In this document: positions 43,337 to 52,400 of the stretch, piece by piece
Layout of the letters: each line of letters starts with the position of its first letter
Numbering within the stretch: position 1 is the first letter of the stretch
Source of the DNA: Marinibactrum halimedae
Lineage (GTDB): Bacteria > Pseudomonadota > Gammaproteobacteria > Pseudomonadales > Cellvibrionaceae
NCBI RefSeq assembly: GCF_021234875.1
Contig: NZ_JAJQVM010000012.1
Location: 1 to 64,000, forward strand
DNA: 64,000 nucleotides
Direction: 5' to 3'
The notes under the pieces: model-generated
Database searches by the model: none
Seen by the model: only the letters and a program-made list of their open reading frames with translations
Told to the model about the DNA's origin: nothing
Program-made: the position numbers and the translations under genes

Positions 43337-44677
43337 TTAGGCAAAATAGTGAATAAAATTCGAAGAAAAGTGTTTCAAGTTTGGAAATAAATTATTTAAT
43401 ACGCTGTCGTCGTTAAAACCATACCAACGTGCCAGTGAAGCAAACATTTGCTCATTGGATGTGGTTGGTCGCAAACTGGTATTGACATTTTGGTAAGGTA
43501 AATCTCCGTATATTTTGCCGCCTTCAACCGCACCGCCAACAATAAATTGATGTCCGGCCCAACCGTGATCGGTACCATTACCATTGGAGCGAATGGAACG
43601 ACCAAAATCAGACATAGTAAAGCTGGTGATTTCGTTTGCTATCCTTTCATTTTCTGTAAAGTCATAAAAACTCGCCATTGCATTACTCACATGAGACAAC
43701 AAACCAGGATGCGAATTAACCTGGTTATTGTGAGTATCGAAACCCCCGAGTCCGACAAAAAATACTTGTCTCTTCAGTCCTTGTGCTTTGCCCAGTCGTA
43801 TAAACTTCGCTACAGCGCCCAATTGTTTGCCCAAGCTACTGTCTGGAAACTCATGAGCAATACTGACACTGCTTAACTCTTCTGCCAACCATGCATTATT
43901 GTCAACGGCGTTATTGTAAAGCCTGGAAAATGCAGACTTGAGTATATGGTCACTTTGGTAGCTGCCGTGGTAATTATCTATCAGTTCTTGACGATGAGTA
44001 CGTCGATTATCCCAACTTCTTGAATATCGATAGTCTTTACCGATTTCACCACTGGTTGGTACAGAATAGGCGCGACTATTCAGACCTGTTTGCCAGGAAT
44101 TACTGCCACCGATACTGATATTGCGTAAGAAGTTGGTATTCTCTGCTGCGTCGCCAAAGTAGGCATCGAGTAATCGTCCGCCCCAGCCGGTAGGCTTTTG
44201 GCCTAAATCTGCGCCACGCATCCAGTTTTCTTGTGAGGCATTGTGGGCAAATAACCCCTTAGGCTTTGGTCCATTGGGCAGTGGGCTAATCAGTGCTCCA
44301 ACATTGCCTTGTATGGCGAGTTTTTTACGATCGAATAATGCTTTTACCGCGCTCATTTCATCAACAAAGGCGAGTCTGCCCTCAAAACTTTGCCCTTCGG
44401 GAAAAATTTCCATTTCGGCAGACGCCTGTCTCGCGAGCGAGCCTCGTACTGTTTGGTAGTCTGCAAGAACACTTCCCTCCATAGGTACTAGCATGTTATG
44501 GGAATCATTACCGCCGTACAAAAACACACAGACCAATGCTTTGTAATCACCTTGGTCATTCGGTATAGCGGCATTCAACATTTGCACACCCGAAGCGGTG
44601 TAAGCGACGGTCGCACCAGCAGTGAGTTTTAACGCTCCGTTGATAAAGCCGCGTCGATTTATTTTTACATTTTTCAT
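43337..44677 (-). CDS. DUF1501 protein with Tat signal
   Basis: 446 residues. Twin-arginine signal KINRRGFINGALKLTAGATV. Then the DUF1501 pattern: KALVCVFLYGGNDSHNMLVP, VFFVGLGGFDTHNNQ, FTMSDFGRSIRSNGNGTDHG and WAGHQFIVGGAV, related to the alkaline-phosphatase/sulfatase fold. Family members are exported and found in pairs with DUF1800 proteins; the reaction is unknown. Lies 21 bp downstream of the DUF1800 gene, so one transcription unit. Confidence 0.92.
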   Translation of the reverse strand: MKNVKINRRGFINGALKLTAGATVAYTASGVQMLNAAIPNDQGDYKALVCVFLYGGNDSHNMLVPMEGSVLADYQTVRGSLARQASAEMEIFPEGQSFEGRLAFVDEMSAVKALFDRKKLAIQGNVGALISPLPNGPKPKGLFAHNASQENWMRGADLGQKPTGWGGRLLDAYFGDAAENTNFLRNISIGGSNSWQTGLNSRAYSVPTSGEIGKDYRYSRSWDNRRTHRQELIDNYHGSYQSDHILKSAFSRLYNNAVDNNAWLAEELSSVSIAHEFPDSSLGKQLGAVAKFIRLGKAQGLKRQVFFVGLGGFDTHNNQVNSHPGLLSHVSNAMASFYDFTENERIANEITSFTMSDFGRSIRSNGNGTDHGWAGHQFIVGGAVEGGKIYGDLPYQNVNTSLRPTTSNEQMFASLARWYGFNDDSVLNNLFPNLKHFSSNFIHYFA

Positions 44678-44698
44678 TTTATTTTCTCCACGACTGTA

Positions 44699-46951
44699 TC
44701 AGCGTTGAACCATAAAGTCAGGGCTGGTGAACAACATCATCATGGTGTCTCGCACTGAGCGATAACGGTCACTTTGATGCTGCATAATGTGTTTGATTTC
44801 ATTGCGCATCGCGTCGGACATCTCGCCTGATGTAAACATTAGGTCAATGTAATTGATGGCATTTTCCACTTCTTCATCGGTTTTATTGCCAATCAAACTG
44901 ACAATACGTTGCCCGTGTGCTCGATTTGCTTCTGGTCGTTTCAATATATTGTGAAAGATAAAGTTAAAGCCGTTTAACATCGCATCTTCGGCGTAAACAC
45001 CAAGTACAGGAGATACGGTATTTTCACCGACTGATGCAGGTGGGAGTGTATTTGAATCTGGCGCTTGAATTGGTTCAACTAAATGAAATGAAAAGGTTGA
45101 ATCAGCTTGGTCTAGGACACTATTAATCGGTGTACGTATCAGCACCCAACTTTTGTGGCGCATATACTCATTGCCATAGTTAAGTGACTCTAGTGCACAC
45201 TGATTCACACAAGTAAGTTGGTCACTGGTTTGTGTTTCGCCAATCCAACTAACATCGCCACGGGCTTTCCAGCTTGCATCTTGTCTGTATAGATTTGTGT
45301 TGGTGTAAGCATCAAGATAGATACCCCCACCTTTGTGCCTTAAATAGTGGTTAGGTGTATCTACGGATTCTAAAGAAATTGTCCCTGTTTCTCCCGCTAT
45401 TCCTGGCACAATTTTCCATTTCGTTGCTTCGATATTGTCGGTTGAATTATCAATCCTAACTTGCTTACCGTCACCGTAATGGTGAATGAAATGGTTGGGA
45501 TAATTATCTGATTCAAGCTGTACAATTTCTTCACTGGGTATGTCAGGTGGGTCAATATCTCCTGGTGCTGCCGCACGGGTTAATAATGGATGTGCGTAAT
45601 TAAATTGATAAAAATTGAATACAGAAGGTGCCATCATGGGGGCACTGAATAGGCTATCTGCGAGCCCGTAAAAGCCATATTCTGGTGTGTCGCCGTCTTG
45701 CCAAACATCTAAGACGCGATAGTAATGGGTCAATGCCAATAGGGGTTCTCTTACCTTACCAAAGACGGTTGTATCGTTAATGTGCCCATGTCTGGCTTCG
45801 TTGTGAAGTAATATTGCTTTGGCTACGGCGGCCAGATCGCCCTTGACGCCTTGCCCATTGTCATTAAATACACTGGCAACGTCTTTGATATAGTTTGGTG
45901 ATGGATTAGAGGTCACTAGCATTTTTATTAAACGTTCACTGACAAACGGTGCCACATTTGGGTGGGCAAATATATTATCGAGTGCGGCATCAACCTCGTC
46001 CTCGAACTCGTCATGAGACATACCTGAGTTAGCTGCTAAGATTTGTCCGTCCGGGTGCTCAGGGGTTGGGAACAAGCGTTTTTCCGTTTTGTCGTGCCTG
46101 CCTAATGCGCGTATAAGAGGCACTGTGTAGTCACCAAAACGGTCATCACAGGTGTAATTACCAGAGTCTCGTCGAATATCTTGGAAGCAAAAACCGGTAA
46201 ATACTTTTGCAAACGCTTTTATGTGATCTTGGGTATAGGTTTCGATGCGTTCGCCATTCTCAAGCTTAAAGGTGCCATCCATATTCAGCTCATAAAGTCC
46301 TATACTCATCAGCTGCAACAGTTCTCGTGCATAATTCTCATCTGCCTCTTGTGCACTGTTAGCGGGTGCCGCGTTATTGGGTGCATAGGTTAGAAAAACC
46401 CCCATCGCCGGATGCATGGTGACGTCGTACATTAAATCACGGTAATTACCTAAACCGTGTTTGATTAAGGTATCGTAATAAGTAACCAAGCCAGATTGAT
46501 GGTTATGCAATTTAGTACCTGCTTGCGATACAACAAATATCTGGCTAAGTGCAAACGCCATGCGTTGCCTTAATTGATCTTCAGAATAGAACGCCGAGTG
46601 AAACCAGCTGCGATAGCGGCCCATAGGCCTTCTTCCAAAGTCTTGCCCTTTGTATTGAAAGGTGGGGGGTAACATTAATTGCTCATCAACCCATTGTTCA
46701 GCGGTCATATTTTCTAAACGATTAACGTCTGATTGAGAGGGGCCAAATGTCCCTTGCTGCAAAAGCCTCACAGCTTCCAGCGGTTCCATGGCTGCGGCAT
46801 TGGCACTTAGAAATACTCCCATGGCAAAGGTGATAAGACGATTTCCAAAAAGCGTTGAATTAGTGGGGGGAGAAGCGGTAGGTTGCGCATCGCGTAACGT
46901 TGAAGAGAAGGGGGGGTACTGGCTCTTATGCTGCTTTGCATGTAATCGCAA
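44699..46951 (-). CDS. DUF1800 protein with an AbfB-like insertion
   Basis: 750 residues from a TTG; an internal start is possible since the signal segment (RLITFAMGVFLSANAAA) begins near residue 37. DUF1800 core: EAVRLLQQGTFGPSQSDVNR, ENYARELLQLMSIGLYELN, YTQDHIKAFAKVFTGF, and after the insert VLGVYAEDAMLNGFNFIFHN. Between about residues 480 and 630 an inserted beta-trefoil-like module has two LESxNYPNHFxxH-type repeats (LESDNYPNHFIHHYG; LESVDTPNHYLRHKG; LESLNYGNEYMRHKS), the pattern of AbfB/CBM42 arabinose-binding domains. The module suggests binding to a polysaccharide. Operon partner: DUF1501. Confidence 0.85.
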   Translation of the reverse strand: MRLHAKQHKSQYPPFSSTLRDAQPTASPPTNSTLFGNRLITFAMGVFLSANAAAMEPLEAVRLLQQGTFGPSQSDVNRLENMTAEQWVDEQLMLPPTFQYKGQDFGRRPMGRYRSWFHSAFYSEDQLRQRMAFALSQIFVVSQAGTKLHNHQSGLVTYYDTLIKHGLGNYRDLMYDVTMHPAMGVFLTYAPNNAAPANSAQEADENYARELLQLMSIGLYELNMDGTFKLENGERIETYTQDHIKAFAKVFTGFCFQDIRRDSGNYTCDDRFGDYTVPLIRALGRHDKTEKRLFPTPEHPDGQILAANSGMSHDEFEDEVDAALDNIFAHPNVAPFVSERLIKMLVTSNPSPNYIKDVASVFNDNGQGVKGDLAAVAKAILLHNEARHGHINDTTVFGKVREPLLALTHYYRVLDVWQDGDTPEYGFYGLADSLFSAPMMAPSVFNFYQFNYAHPLLTRAAAPGDIDPPDIPSEEIVQLESDNYPNHFIHHYGDGKQVRIDNSTDNIEATKWKIVPGIAGETGTISLESVDTPNHYLRHKGGGIYLDAYTNTNLYRQDASWKARGDVSWIGETQTSDQLTCVNQCALESLNYGNEYMRHKSWVLIRTPINSVLDQADSTFSFHLVEPIQAPDSNTLPPASVGENTVSPVLGVYAEDAMLNGFNFIFHNILKRPEANRAHGQRIVSLIGNKTDEEVENAINYIDLMFTSGEMSDAMRNEIKHIMQHQSDRYRSVRDTMMMLFTSPDFMVQR

Positions 46952-47351
46952 ATAGAATTCATCACAACGAAATTCTCCTGTTGTTCAATGAAAAAATACT
47001 GTGTTTTTTATTGCTATTGAAACAGTTGTTTCCTTAGACGCTAGTAAGGTTTTGCGCGGATTAAAATTACATGGACTTACATCGAGTTACATCGAATCAC
47101 ACGCCCTTACAGACTTATAGCGCTCGTCTTCGGTATAATTAAACGCTAATGTCAGTTGTTTTTATCAGTCGTTTTTAATGAAAGAAGTCATGCACTGGCA
47201 GTCGTGGGCAGTGTTAGCATGTTCAGAGAGGGATTAAGATTTGTCTGTCAGTCTGCAGATTTATCAAAAAAATCATTCAGAAAGTAGAGGAGGCAAAATT
47301 TTTTAAGCAAAAATATCTTGTTAAATAAAAAATTAATTGCTTTCTTGATTC
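46952..47351. other. intergenic, no gene seen
   Basis: About 400 bp between two leftward units. It contains short repeats of TTACATCGA near 47075-47097. It should hold the promoter of the DUF1800-DUF1501 unit. Confidence 0.4.
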
Positions 47352-47645
47352 TTACTGGGTGTTTTCAGGTTTCGGTGAAAACTTAACTTGAACTTGCCCA
47401 GAGAGTTTTTGCCCGAGCGCATTGCCTTGAATGCCAATTGTCATGGTGATTTCGGCGATGCCGTAATGATCGGGTATCATTTTTTCTAGTTTCTTTGTAA
47501 TGATTTTAGGAAACAGTTCTTTTAACACTTGGGCGTTTTGATTGTCATCGTCATCGTTTTTCCCCAGAACGGAAATTTTGGGTGATTTTTCAGATTGAAA
47601 TGTTTTGATATCGTCATCGGTAATCGTGATGGCAAATTCAGTCAT
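47352..47645 (-). CDS. small partner protein of a CHAT/ATPase system (Trypco-like)
   Basis: 97 residues, no signal. N-terminal strand TEFAITITDDDIKTF, an acidic linker with four Asp, a helix (VLKELFPKIITKKLEKMIPD), then strands AEITMTIGIQGNALGQKLSG and VQVKFS. The C-terminal pattern (hydrophobic strand, IGI, Gly/Ala loop, VxVxF strand) is like the small trypsin/peptidase-co-occurring domains that accompany peptidase conflict systems. That assignment is tentative. Third gene of the leftward unit, 29 bp after the CHAT gene. Confidence 0.5.
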   Translation of the reverse strand: MTEFAITITDDDIKTFQSEKSPKISVLGKNDDDDNQNAQVLKELFPKIITKKLEKMIPDHYGIAEITMTIGIQGNALGQKLSGQVQVKFSPKPENTQ

Positions 47646-47674
47646 AATGCGATGTATTCCTTATAGAGTCAGTT

Positions 47675-48751
47675 TTATTGAATGGATTCTAAGCTTGCTT
47701 CGCAGTTGCCAAAAATACAAAACCACAAGGCATAGCATTTTTCTGGTGTGATGTTACCGTCATCGGCGAGTTCGCCTTCCAAGGGGCGTTTCAGTAATGT
47801 CCATAATTCAAACACCGCTGAGCAAGCTTGTTTTCTGGCGAGTTCAATTAATCGACTGGCGAAATCAATACCGGCTCTGGCCGCAATAATGGAAGAGGGG
47901 GCAATAACGGTACAATCGCTGGAGGCGACAATGCGAGCGCCGTAACCTTCCTCTTTTATATCCGCACGTGCGGTACTGCAAGACATAATAAAGACGACGG
48001 AGCCGGGTGGAAACCGATGGGTATAGCAATTGTCGCAAGTGAAATGGACATCTTCACACAGTCGCAAACCTCGATCTACCTCATGCTCGCATATCCAACT
48101 GATCAATTGCTTATTCGACACTTTTTTGGTGAAATCGCCAATTAAATCGGTAAGGTAAACATCTTCACCTTTGCTTTCAAAAATGGCGGATGCAGTTTGT
48201 GCAGCCTCGTGGGTATAATCTTGATTGAGTACCGGATCGAGACAAATAATTCGACCAGAGACTTCTTCGCATTTTTGCATTGTATCCATGGTGGTTTTGG
48301 TGGGTATGCGTGATATAACACAGTTATCAGATAAAAATTCACCTTGCTCGGTATCGGGGTTATAGAGCGACTCCCACGGAACCCATTGCATGTTGGTGGC
48401 CAGGCAGAAAATGTCTGAGCCAGCAGCGTGCTTCCATAACTCGGTCATAACATCCTTGGGTAGCAATAAACTGGCGATAGTTCCGCCAAACATTTTTAAA
48501 TCTTCAAAGAAAATTTTTCTTTTACGTTCATTGTCTTTGATGTCAACAATGCCTTCTTTAATTTTGTTATCAACAAAAGTCCAATACTCTTGGATTTTTC
48601 TTTGCAATGCTTCTATTTTGTTGGTGGATACCTCTTGCTCCATAATGGCATAGCGGGCAGCGGGATCATTGCCGCCATTAATGTCGATTTTTAAGAGGGA
48701 TTTTTGTTCGTCATAAAAGGCGAAGCAGTAAGTCAGTATTTTTGATTTCAT
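47675..48751 (-). CDS. CHAT-type (caspase-like) protease
   Basis: 358 residues. The C-terminal 200 residues follow the CHAT pattern: WVPWESLYNP with a preceding strand, candidate catalytic His in WICEHEVDRG, then SVVFIMSCSTARADIKEEGY with candidate catalytic Cys, and the later VIAPSSIIAARAGIDFASRL helix. The N-terminal 120 residues are helical and may be a docking domain. CHAT proteases in bacteria serve as death effectors activated by NTPase or other sensor partners. Its ATG overlaps the ATPase gene stop (ATGA), so they are translationally coupled. Substrate unknown. Confidence 0.75.
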   Translation of the reverse strand: MKSKILTYCFAFYDEQKSLLKIDINGGNDPAARYAIMEQEVSTNKIEALQRKIQEYWTFVDNKIKEGIVDIKDNERKRKIFFEDLKMFGGTIASLLLPKDVMTELWKHAAGSDIFCLATNMQWVPWESLYNPDTEQGEFLSDNCVISRIPTKTTMDTMQKCEEVSGRIICLDPVLNQDYTHEAAQTASAIFESKGEDVYLTDLIGDFTKKVSNKQLISWICEHEVDRGLRLCEDVHFTCDNCYTHRFPPGSVVFIMSCSTARADIKEEGYGARIVASSDCTVIAPSSIIAARAGIDFASRLIELARKQACSAVFELWTLLKRPLEGELADDGNITPEKCYALWFCIFGNCEASLESIQ

Positions 48752-50451
48752 GGTGTGACCTGCTTTGTAAATAAGGCACGGCTGTCAGCAAAAACCGTTA
48801 AAGATGAAGTGGGTAATGTTTGGCTTTCTTTTATGTTGGATAAAGCAATTTCACCCATATATTTACTTTGATAAGGTTGTTTTTTTAGGGGCCACATGGC
48901 TCGACAAGGAATTTTGTTGGTCTCATTGTCTGCCATTAAATGAACCATAATAACCTCTGGTTCGTGGGGTAATTTTAGTAACAGCTCGGCATGTAATAAG
49001 TTATTGGACTCTGGTAGTAATATCGGTGGGTGCTTGAACACAAACTGCCCTTTTGAACCTAGATTCCAGGTATGAGACTTTTGCTCATTTTGTTGCAGTA
49101 AGTGCCCAATGCTTTCTGATCCATAGCTTCGTAGTGTTTTCTCAATTTGTTTGATTTTATGATTAATGTCTTCTAACTGTATACAGAAACTCTCTGCGAC
49201 CTCTTTAATGCGCTTATTTTTGGAGCGCTTTCCGTTGTTGCCAATACGCAGGGCAAGGGAGTGAATACGGTGGCATAGTAAGCCTGAGTGTCGAAAAATA
49301 CCTGAGAGCTTTTCTCTAAATCTGGATTTTTCGATGATGGTACATTCTAATTCTTCAGCTTCTACTAACGCATGTAAGTATTCGAGAATAGAGTTGGTTC
49401 TTTGGTGAAAATCTTCTTTAGATTCTTCATTCCACCCTTTATGATGTAGGGGGATATCAAATATAGCTTCATAAAGATAGGTTTGTTCTTTAATTAACTG
49501 TTCTAAATAATAATTACCGGCTTCTGAAATCGACACATGGCTGATGTCTCTCACTTTATATTCGTGCTCGGGAGAGGTAAGAAGTCGAGTATCTAATAGC
49601 ATTTCCATGGCTTTCTTGACATGAGATTCTGCGTATAAATTTGAAAACCATTCAAAAACGGAGTACTTTTTCACTAAGCCCTTAGACCAATAACATGCCG
49701 ATAGTACCCGATACAAAATGGTATAGCTTAGCCCAAATTCATTGGACTCTAGAAAGAGAATGTTCGAGACTACTGAGCGTCTGGATGAACGAAAATAGCG
49801 GTGTCCTGAAAGCATAAGCCCTTTCAAAAAGTGCTCAGACCAAGAATGTTTACGGTCGTCCGATTTACTGTCATGGCGGCTAGCCAGTGTTACATCAAAT
49901 AGGGTTCTGAAATCTAAGTCAGGAAATCGTAAAAAACATTGGAAGCAGAGCAAAGCTCTACGAACGTTATTATTCGATAGACCTCTAAGTATAAGATCTT
50001 GATGGGCAATATTGAGTATATGATGATTGACGCGTTGAATAGCTTCTTTGCGATTGGCAACCGATAAAATAAAGCCAGACCGTGGGTCTGAAATGGAGAT
50101 GGGTTCGGGAGATAAAAATATACGCTCAATGCGCTTGTTGATAATTTCTTTAATGTTCGGTGGCGAAAGGTAAATTCGGAACGTATAAAAGGCACCACGA
50201 TTTGCATCGGTTTCAACATGAGTTGCAAAGGTCGGTGGTCTCATGCTTAAAATGACAGGGTTGCCATCTTGTAAATATAAAGCACGCGCAAGGTGAGAAA
50301 TTTTAGAGACAGCGCTAGAGGTCATTTGGTCTAGATTGTCAAATGCAATAATTATCTTTTTTTCAGGTGCAAGCTTTTTAAAGTGCTGTATATATAGGGT
50401 GATCGACGTTGAGTTAATAAGGTTTTTAGTCGCTTCTATGTTTTTTTGCAA
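48748..50451 (-). CDS. P-loop ATPase, second part (Walker B and sensor region)
   Basis: 567 residues in this frame from a TTG. It begins where the upstream frame breaks. Walker B KIIIAFDNLDQM lies at about 35-45, then an Arg-rich sensor-like region (ILSMRPPTF, NNNVRRALLCF) and a winged-helix-like and all-helical C-terminus (ILYRVLSACYWS, then SISEAGNYYLEQLIKEQTYL) and a final beta-rich part with KHPPILLPESNNLLHAELLL. Resembles KAP/STAND/ORC-like signalling NTPases. Alone it lacks Walker A; with the frame at 50426-51034 it forms a complete protein of about 760 residues. Confidence 0.65.
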   Translation of the reverse strand: MQKNIEATKNLINSTSITLYIQHFKKLAPEKKIIIAFDNLDQMTSSAVSKISHLARALYLQDGNPVILSMRPPTFATHVETDANRGAFYTFRIYLSPPNIKEIINKRIERIFLSPEPISISDPRSGFILSVANRKEAIQRVNHHILNIAHQDLILRGLSNNNVRRALLCFQCFLRFPDLDFRTLFDVTLASRHDSKSDDRKHSWSEHFLKGLMLSGHRYFRSSRRSVVSNILFLESNEFGLSYTILYRVLSACYWSKGLVKKYSVFEWFSNLYAESHVKKAMEMLLDTRLLTSPEHEYKVRDISHVSISEAGNYYLEQLIKEQTYLYEAIFDIPLHHKGWNEESKEDFHQRTNSILEYLHALVEAEELECTIIEKSRFREKLSGIFRHSGLLCHRIHSLALRIGNNGKRSKNKRIKEVAESFCIQLEDINHKIKQIEKTLRSYGSESIGHLLQQNEQKSHTWNLGSKGQFVFKHPPILLPESNNLLHAELLLKLPHEPEVIMVHLMADNETNKIPCRAMWPLKKQPYQSKYMGEIALSNIKESQTLPTSSLTVFADSRALFTKQVTP

Positions 50452-51034
50452 AGTACTGGTCTAAGCCATTGCAGATCTCAAAAGCTTGAGGCTTTTTTAT
50501 GTGAAGTTGAGTATAAAATTTGCAGTCTTCATGGAGTCGGCGGCACAATTCGTAGTGCCGGAAATCATCATCACCAATAAGAAGCCCATCAACAATAACG
50601 GGTAAGAAATCATTGAGTGAAGGGCACTCTTTTACCATCCGCCGAAAAATAAAAGATAAGTACGTCGATTTCCCTGATCCGACTGACCCAACGATGGCAA
50701 GCACTTTATTTGATTTGGAGTTCAATAAAAAATTCAGAAAATCCAGTTCATAATACGCTGGCAGTAAGTGATGGCCTGGCGTAAATTGGCGCAAGAATGA
50801 CAAAATGTCATCGGGTAATCGTGATGCCATAGCATCAATAGTATCATTGTCGAATTCAGACGGACGATTACAGATGTAAGATTCTTGAATGTTTAATTCG
50901 AGTTTCAGTGAGTCATCGACAAACGCGGCGTTAATTTCATTTTCCAGCGCGACAAAAAAGGGATTGTCGATTGAAGCATTAAAGCGTTGAGAAGGCCTAA
51001 ATAAACTGGCTCGAATGGATCCATGCTCCATCAT
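50426..51034 (-). CDS. P-loop ATPase, first part (Walker A), frameshifted against the next frame
   Basis: 202 residues. Walker A VLAIVGSVGSGKSTYLSFIF lies at about 112-130. The preceding 100 residues are helical (LPDDILSFLRQFTPGHHLLP). The frame runs into CAKKHRSD-type nonsense after an A7 run (T7 at 50441-50447 on the plus strand). Deleting one A from the run joins it in frame to the Walker B frame. The likely ancestral state is a single ATPase gene. It could reflect homopolymer length variation, slippage or an assembly error. Confidence 0.6.
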   Translation of the reverse strand: MMEHGSIRASLFRPSQRFNASIDNPFFVALENEINAAFVDDSLKLELNIQESYICNRPSEFDNDTIDAMASRLPDDILSFLRQFTPGHHLLPAYYELDFLNFLLNSKSNKVLAIVGSVGSGKSTYLSFIFRRMVKECPSLNDFLPVIVDGLLIGDDDFRHYELCRRLHEDCKFYTQLHIKKPQAFEICNGLDQYFAKKHRSD

Positions 51035-51308
51035 ATCAAGTTCCTTTTGAATGTAGAGTGCCTCACGAGTGTGTCAGTAAGGACTCATGAGCAGCGCATT
51101 GAAAATGAGTATAGACTTTTTATAAATCTAGCGTTAGGTTCATATATATGTGTCAGAAATGCTACTGATCACTCAGAATATTTTAGAATTTTAACGAGTT
51201 GCTTTTATGGTAGTGCGATGAAAAAGAGTCTTGAAATTCTTTGTTGTCTTTTAACACTGTTTTCAATGTTGAATAAGTTTGTTTAGGTGTCATTGAATAA
51301 AATCGGTG

Positions 51309-52253
51309 TTAAGAAGAAGTGGCAATAATGGTGATGAGCTCTCTCAGCCAACACTGTAGAGGGTCGTTGTCTGTATTTTTGTGCCAAAATAGATGCCATT
51401 CCACTGCCGGTACGTGAAAGGGCAAGGGGAAATAGTGAAGTTTGAGTTGGGTGGCTAACGTTTTCGGTAATGTCCACAATAGATCGGTTGATTCTAATAT
51501 TTTGGGTGCCAGTAAATAGTGTTGAAGCCGTACTCGAATGTCACGATGTTCTCCCAGTTGTTGCAAGCATAAATCCACCGTATTACTTCCGTGGCGTCGA
51601 CTGGAGATATGCAGGTGTTTGGCGTTTAAATACGTGCTTAAATCAAGTGAATGTTTCGCCAGTGATGGTTTTGCTAGTGATTGTTTCTCAAGCGATGGTT
51701 TCGCAAGCGGATGGCGCTTTCTTACCGCGCAGACGTAAGCATCCTCATGCAGCTGAGAATGACGCAATTGTGGGTCTGCAATGAGAGGAACATCAATGGC
51801 AAAATCCAATCTTCGCGCTGCCAATTCATGAATGAGCCGATCCCTTTGCACATAGTAACTGCTGAGTGTCATTCCGGGGGCGCTCTGCTTGAGGTGTTTT
51901 AACAGCCTCGGAAGAATCATTGACTCAGCAAGATCATTCATGCTGCAACTGATTCCATGAGAGGAAAGCTCAGGGGTAAACGTTTTCGAATTTGCCATTA
52001 GGCTATCTTGCATTAAATTCAGAGCGGCTCTTACCTTTTCAATCATGGCTTCTGCCGTGGGGGTGGGTACCATGCTCTTGCCCGAACGAATAAACAGCTC
52101 GTCATCATAAAGCGCACGCAGTCGGTTAAGTGCATTGCTGACGGCAGGCTGTGTGATAAAGAGGGTTTCGGCGGCTCGAGTCAGATTGCGCTCTTGGTAA
52201 ATCGCAGCAAAAACCACAAACAGATTCAAATCAATTTTTTGTAGAGTGTTCAT
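51309..52253 (-). CDS. LysR-family transcriptional regulator
   Basis: 314 residues. HTH at about 20-65 (FVVFAAIYQERNLTRAAETL, FITQPAVSNALNRLRALYDD). The substrate-binding region follows (PELSSHGISCSMNDLAESMI, DFAIDVPLIADPQLRHSQLH). A low-complexity insert at about 178-205 (LAKPSLEKQSLAKPSLAKHS) comes from 15-bp repeats at 51646-51720 and is not part of the LysR fold. Related to the NodD/LeuO-like group by the KIDLNLFVVFAAI start. It is divergent from the phosphatase and acyl-CoA cluster, which it probably controls. Effector unknown. Confidence 0.9.
   Translation of the reverse strand: MNTLQKIDLNLFVVFAAIYQERNLTRAAETLFITQPAVSNALNRLRALYDDELFIRSGKSMVPTPTAEAMIEKVRAALNLMQDSLMANSKTFTPELSSHGISCSMNDLAESMILPRLLKHLKQSAPGMTLSSYYVQRDRLIHELAARRLDFAIDVPLIADPQLRHSQLHEDAYVCAVRKRHPLAKPSLEKQSLAKPSLAKHSLDLSTYLNAKHLHISSRRHGSNTVDLCLQQLGEHRDIRVRLQHYLLAPKILESTDLLWTLPKTLATQLKLHYFPLPFHVPAVEWHLFWHKNTDNDPLQCWLRELITIIATSS
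51646..51720 (-). repeat. five 15-bp units in the LysR gene
   Basis: Units start at 51646, 51661, 51676, 51691 and 51706 on the plus strand with consensus AGTGATGGTTTCGCA. Encoded Leu-Ala-Lys-Pro-Ser-type pentapeptides disrupt an otherwise normal binding domain. Confidence 0.85.
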
Positions 52254-52400
52254 TTTTTAAACTATATGTTTTGTGAATAGTACATAATTCATGAAATAAA
52301 TTTAAATTATGGCTAACTCAGCGCTATTCTGAAAGTCTTAGTGGGTCGATCAATACCTGAATCGGTTTACATTGACTGAATAATTGAAAGGAGGGGGGGG

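Noticed and set aside
50441-50450. A AAA AAA slippery heptamer as a programmed -1 frameshift in the ATPase
   Set aside because: Joining the two frames needs a +1 shift or loss of one A, not -1, so classic -1 frameshifting does not fit.
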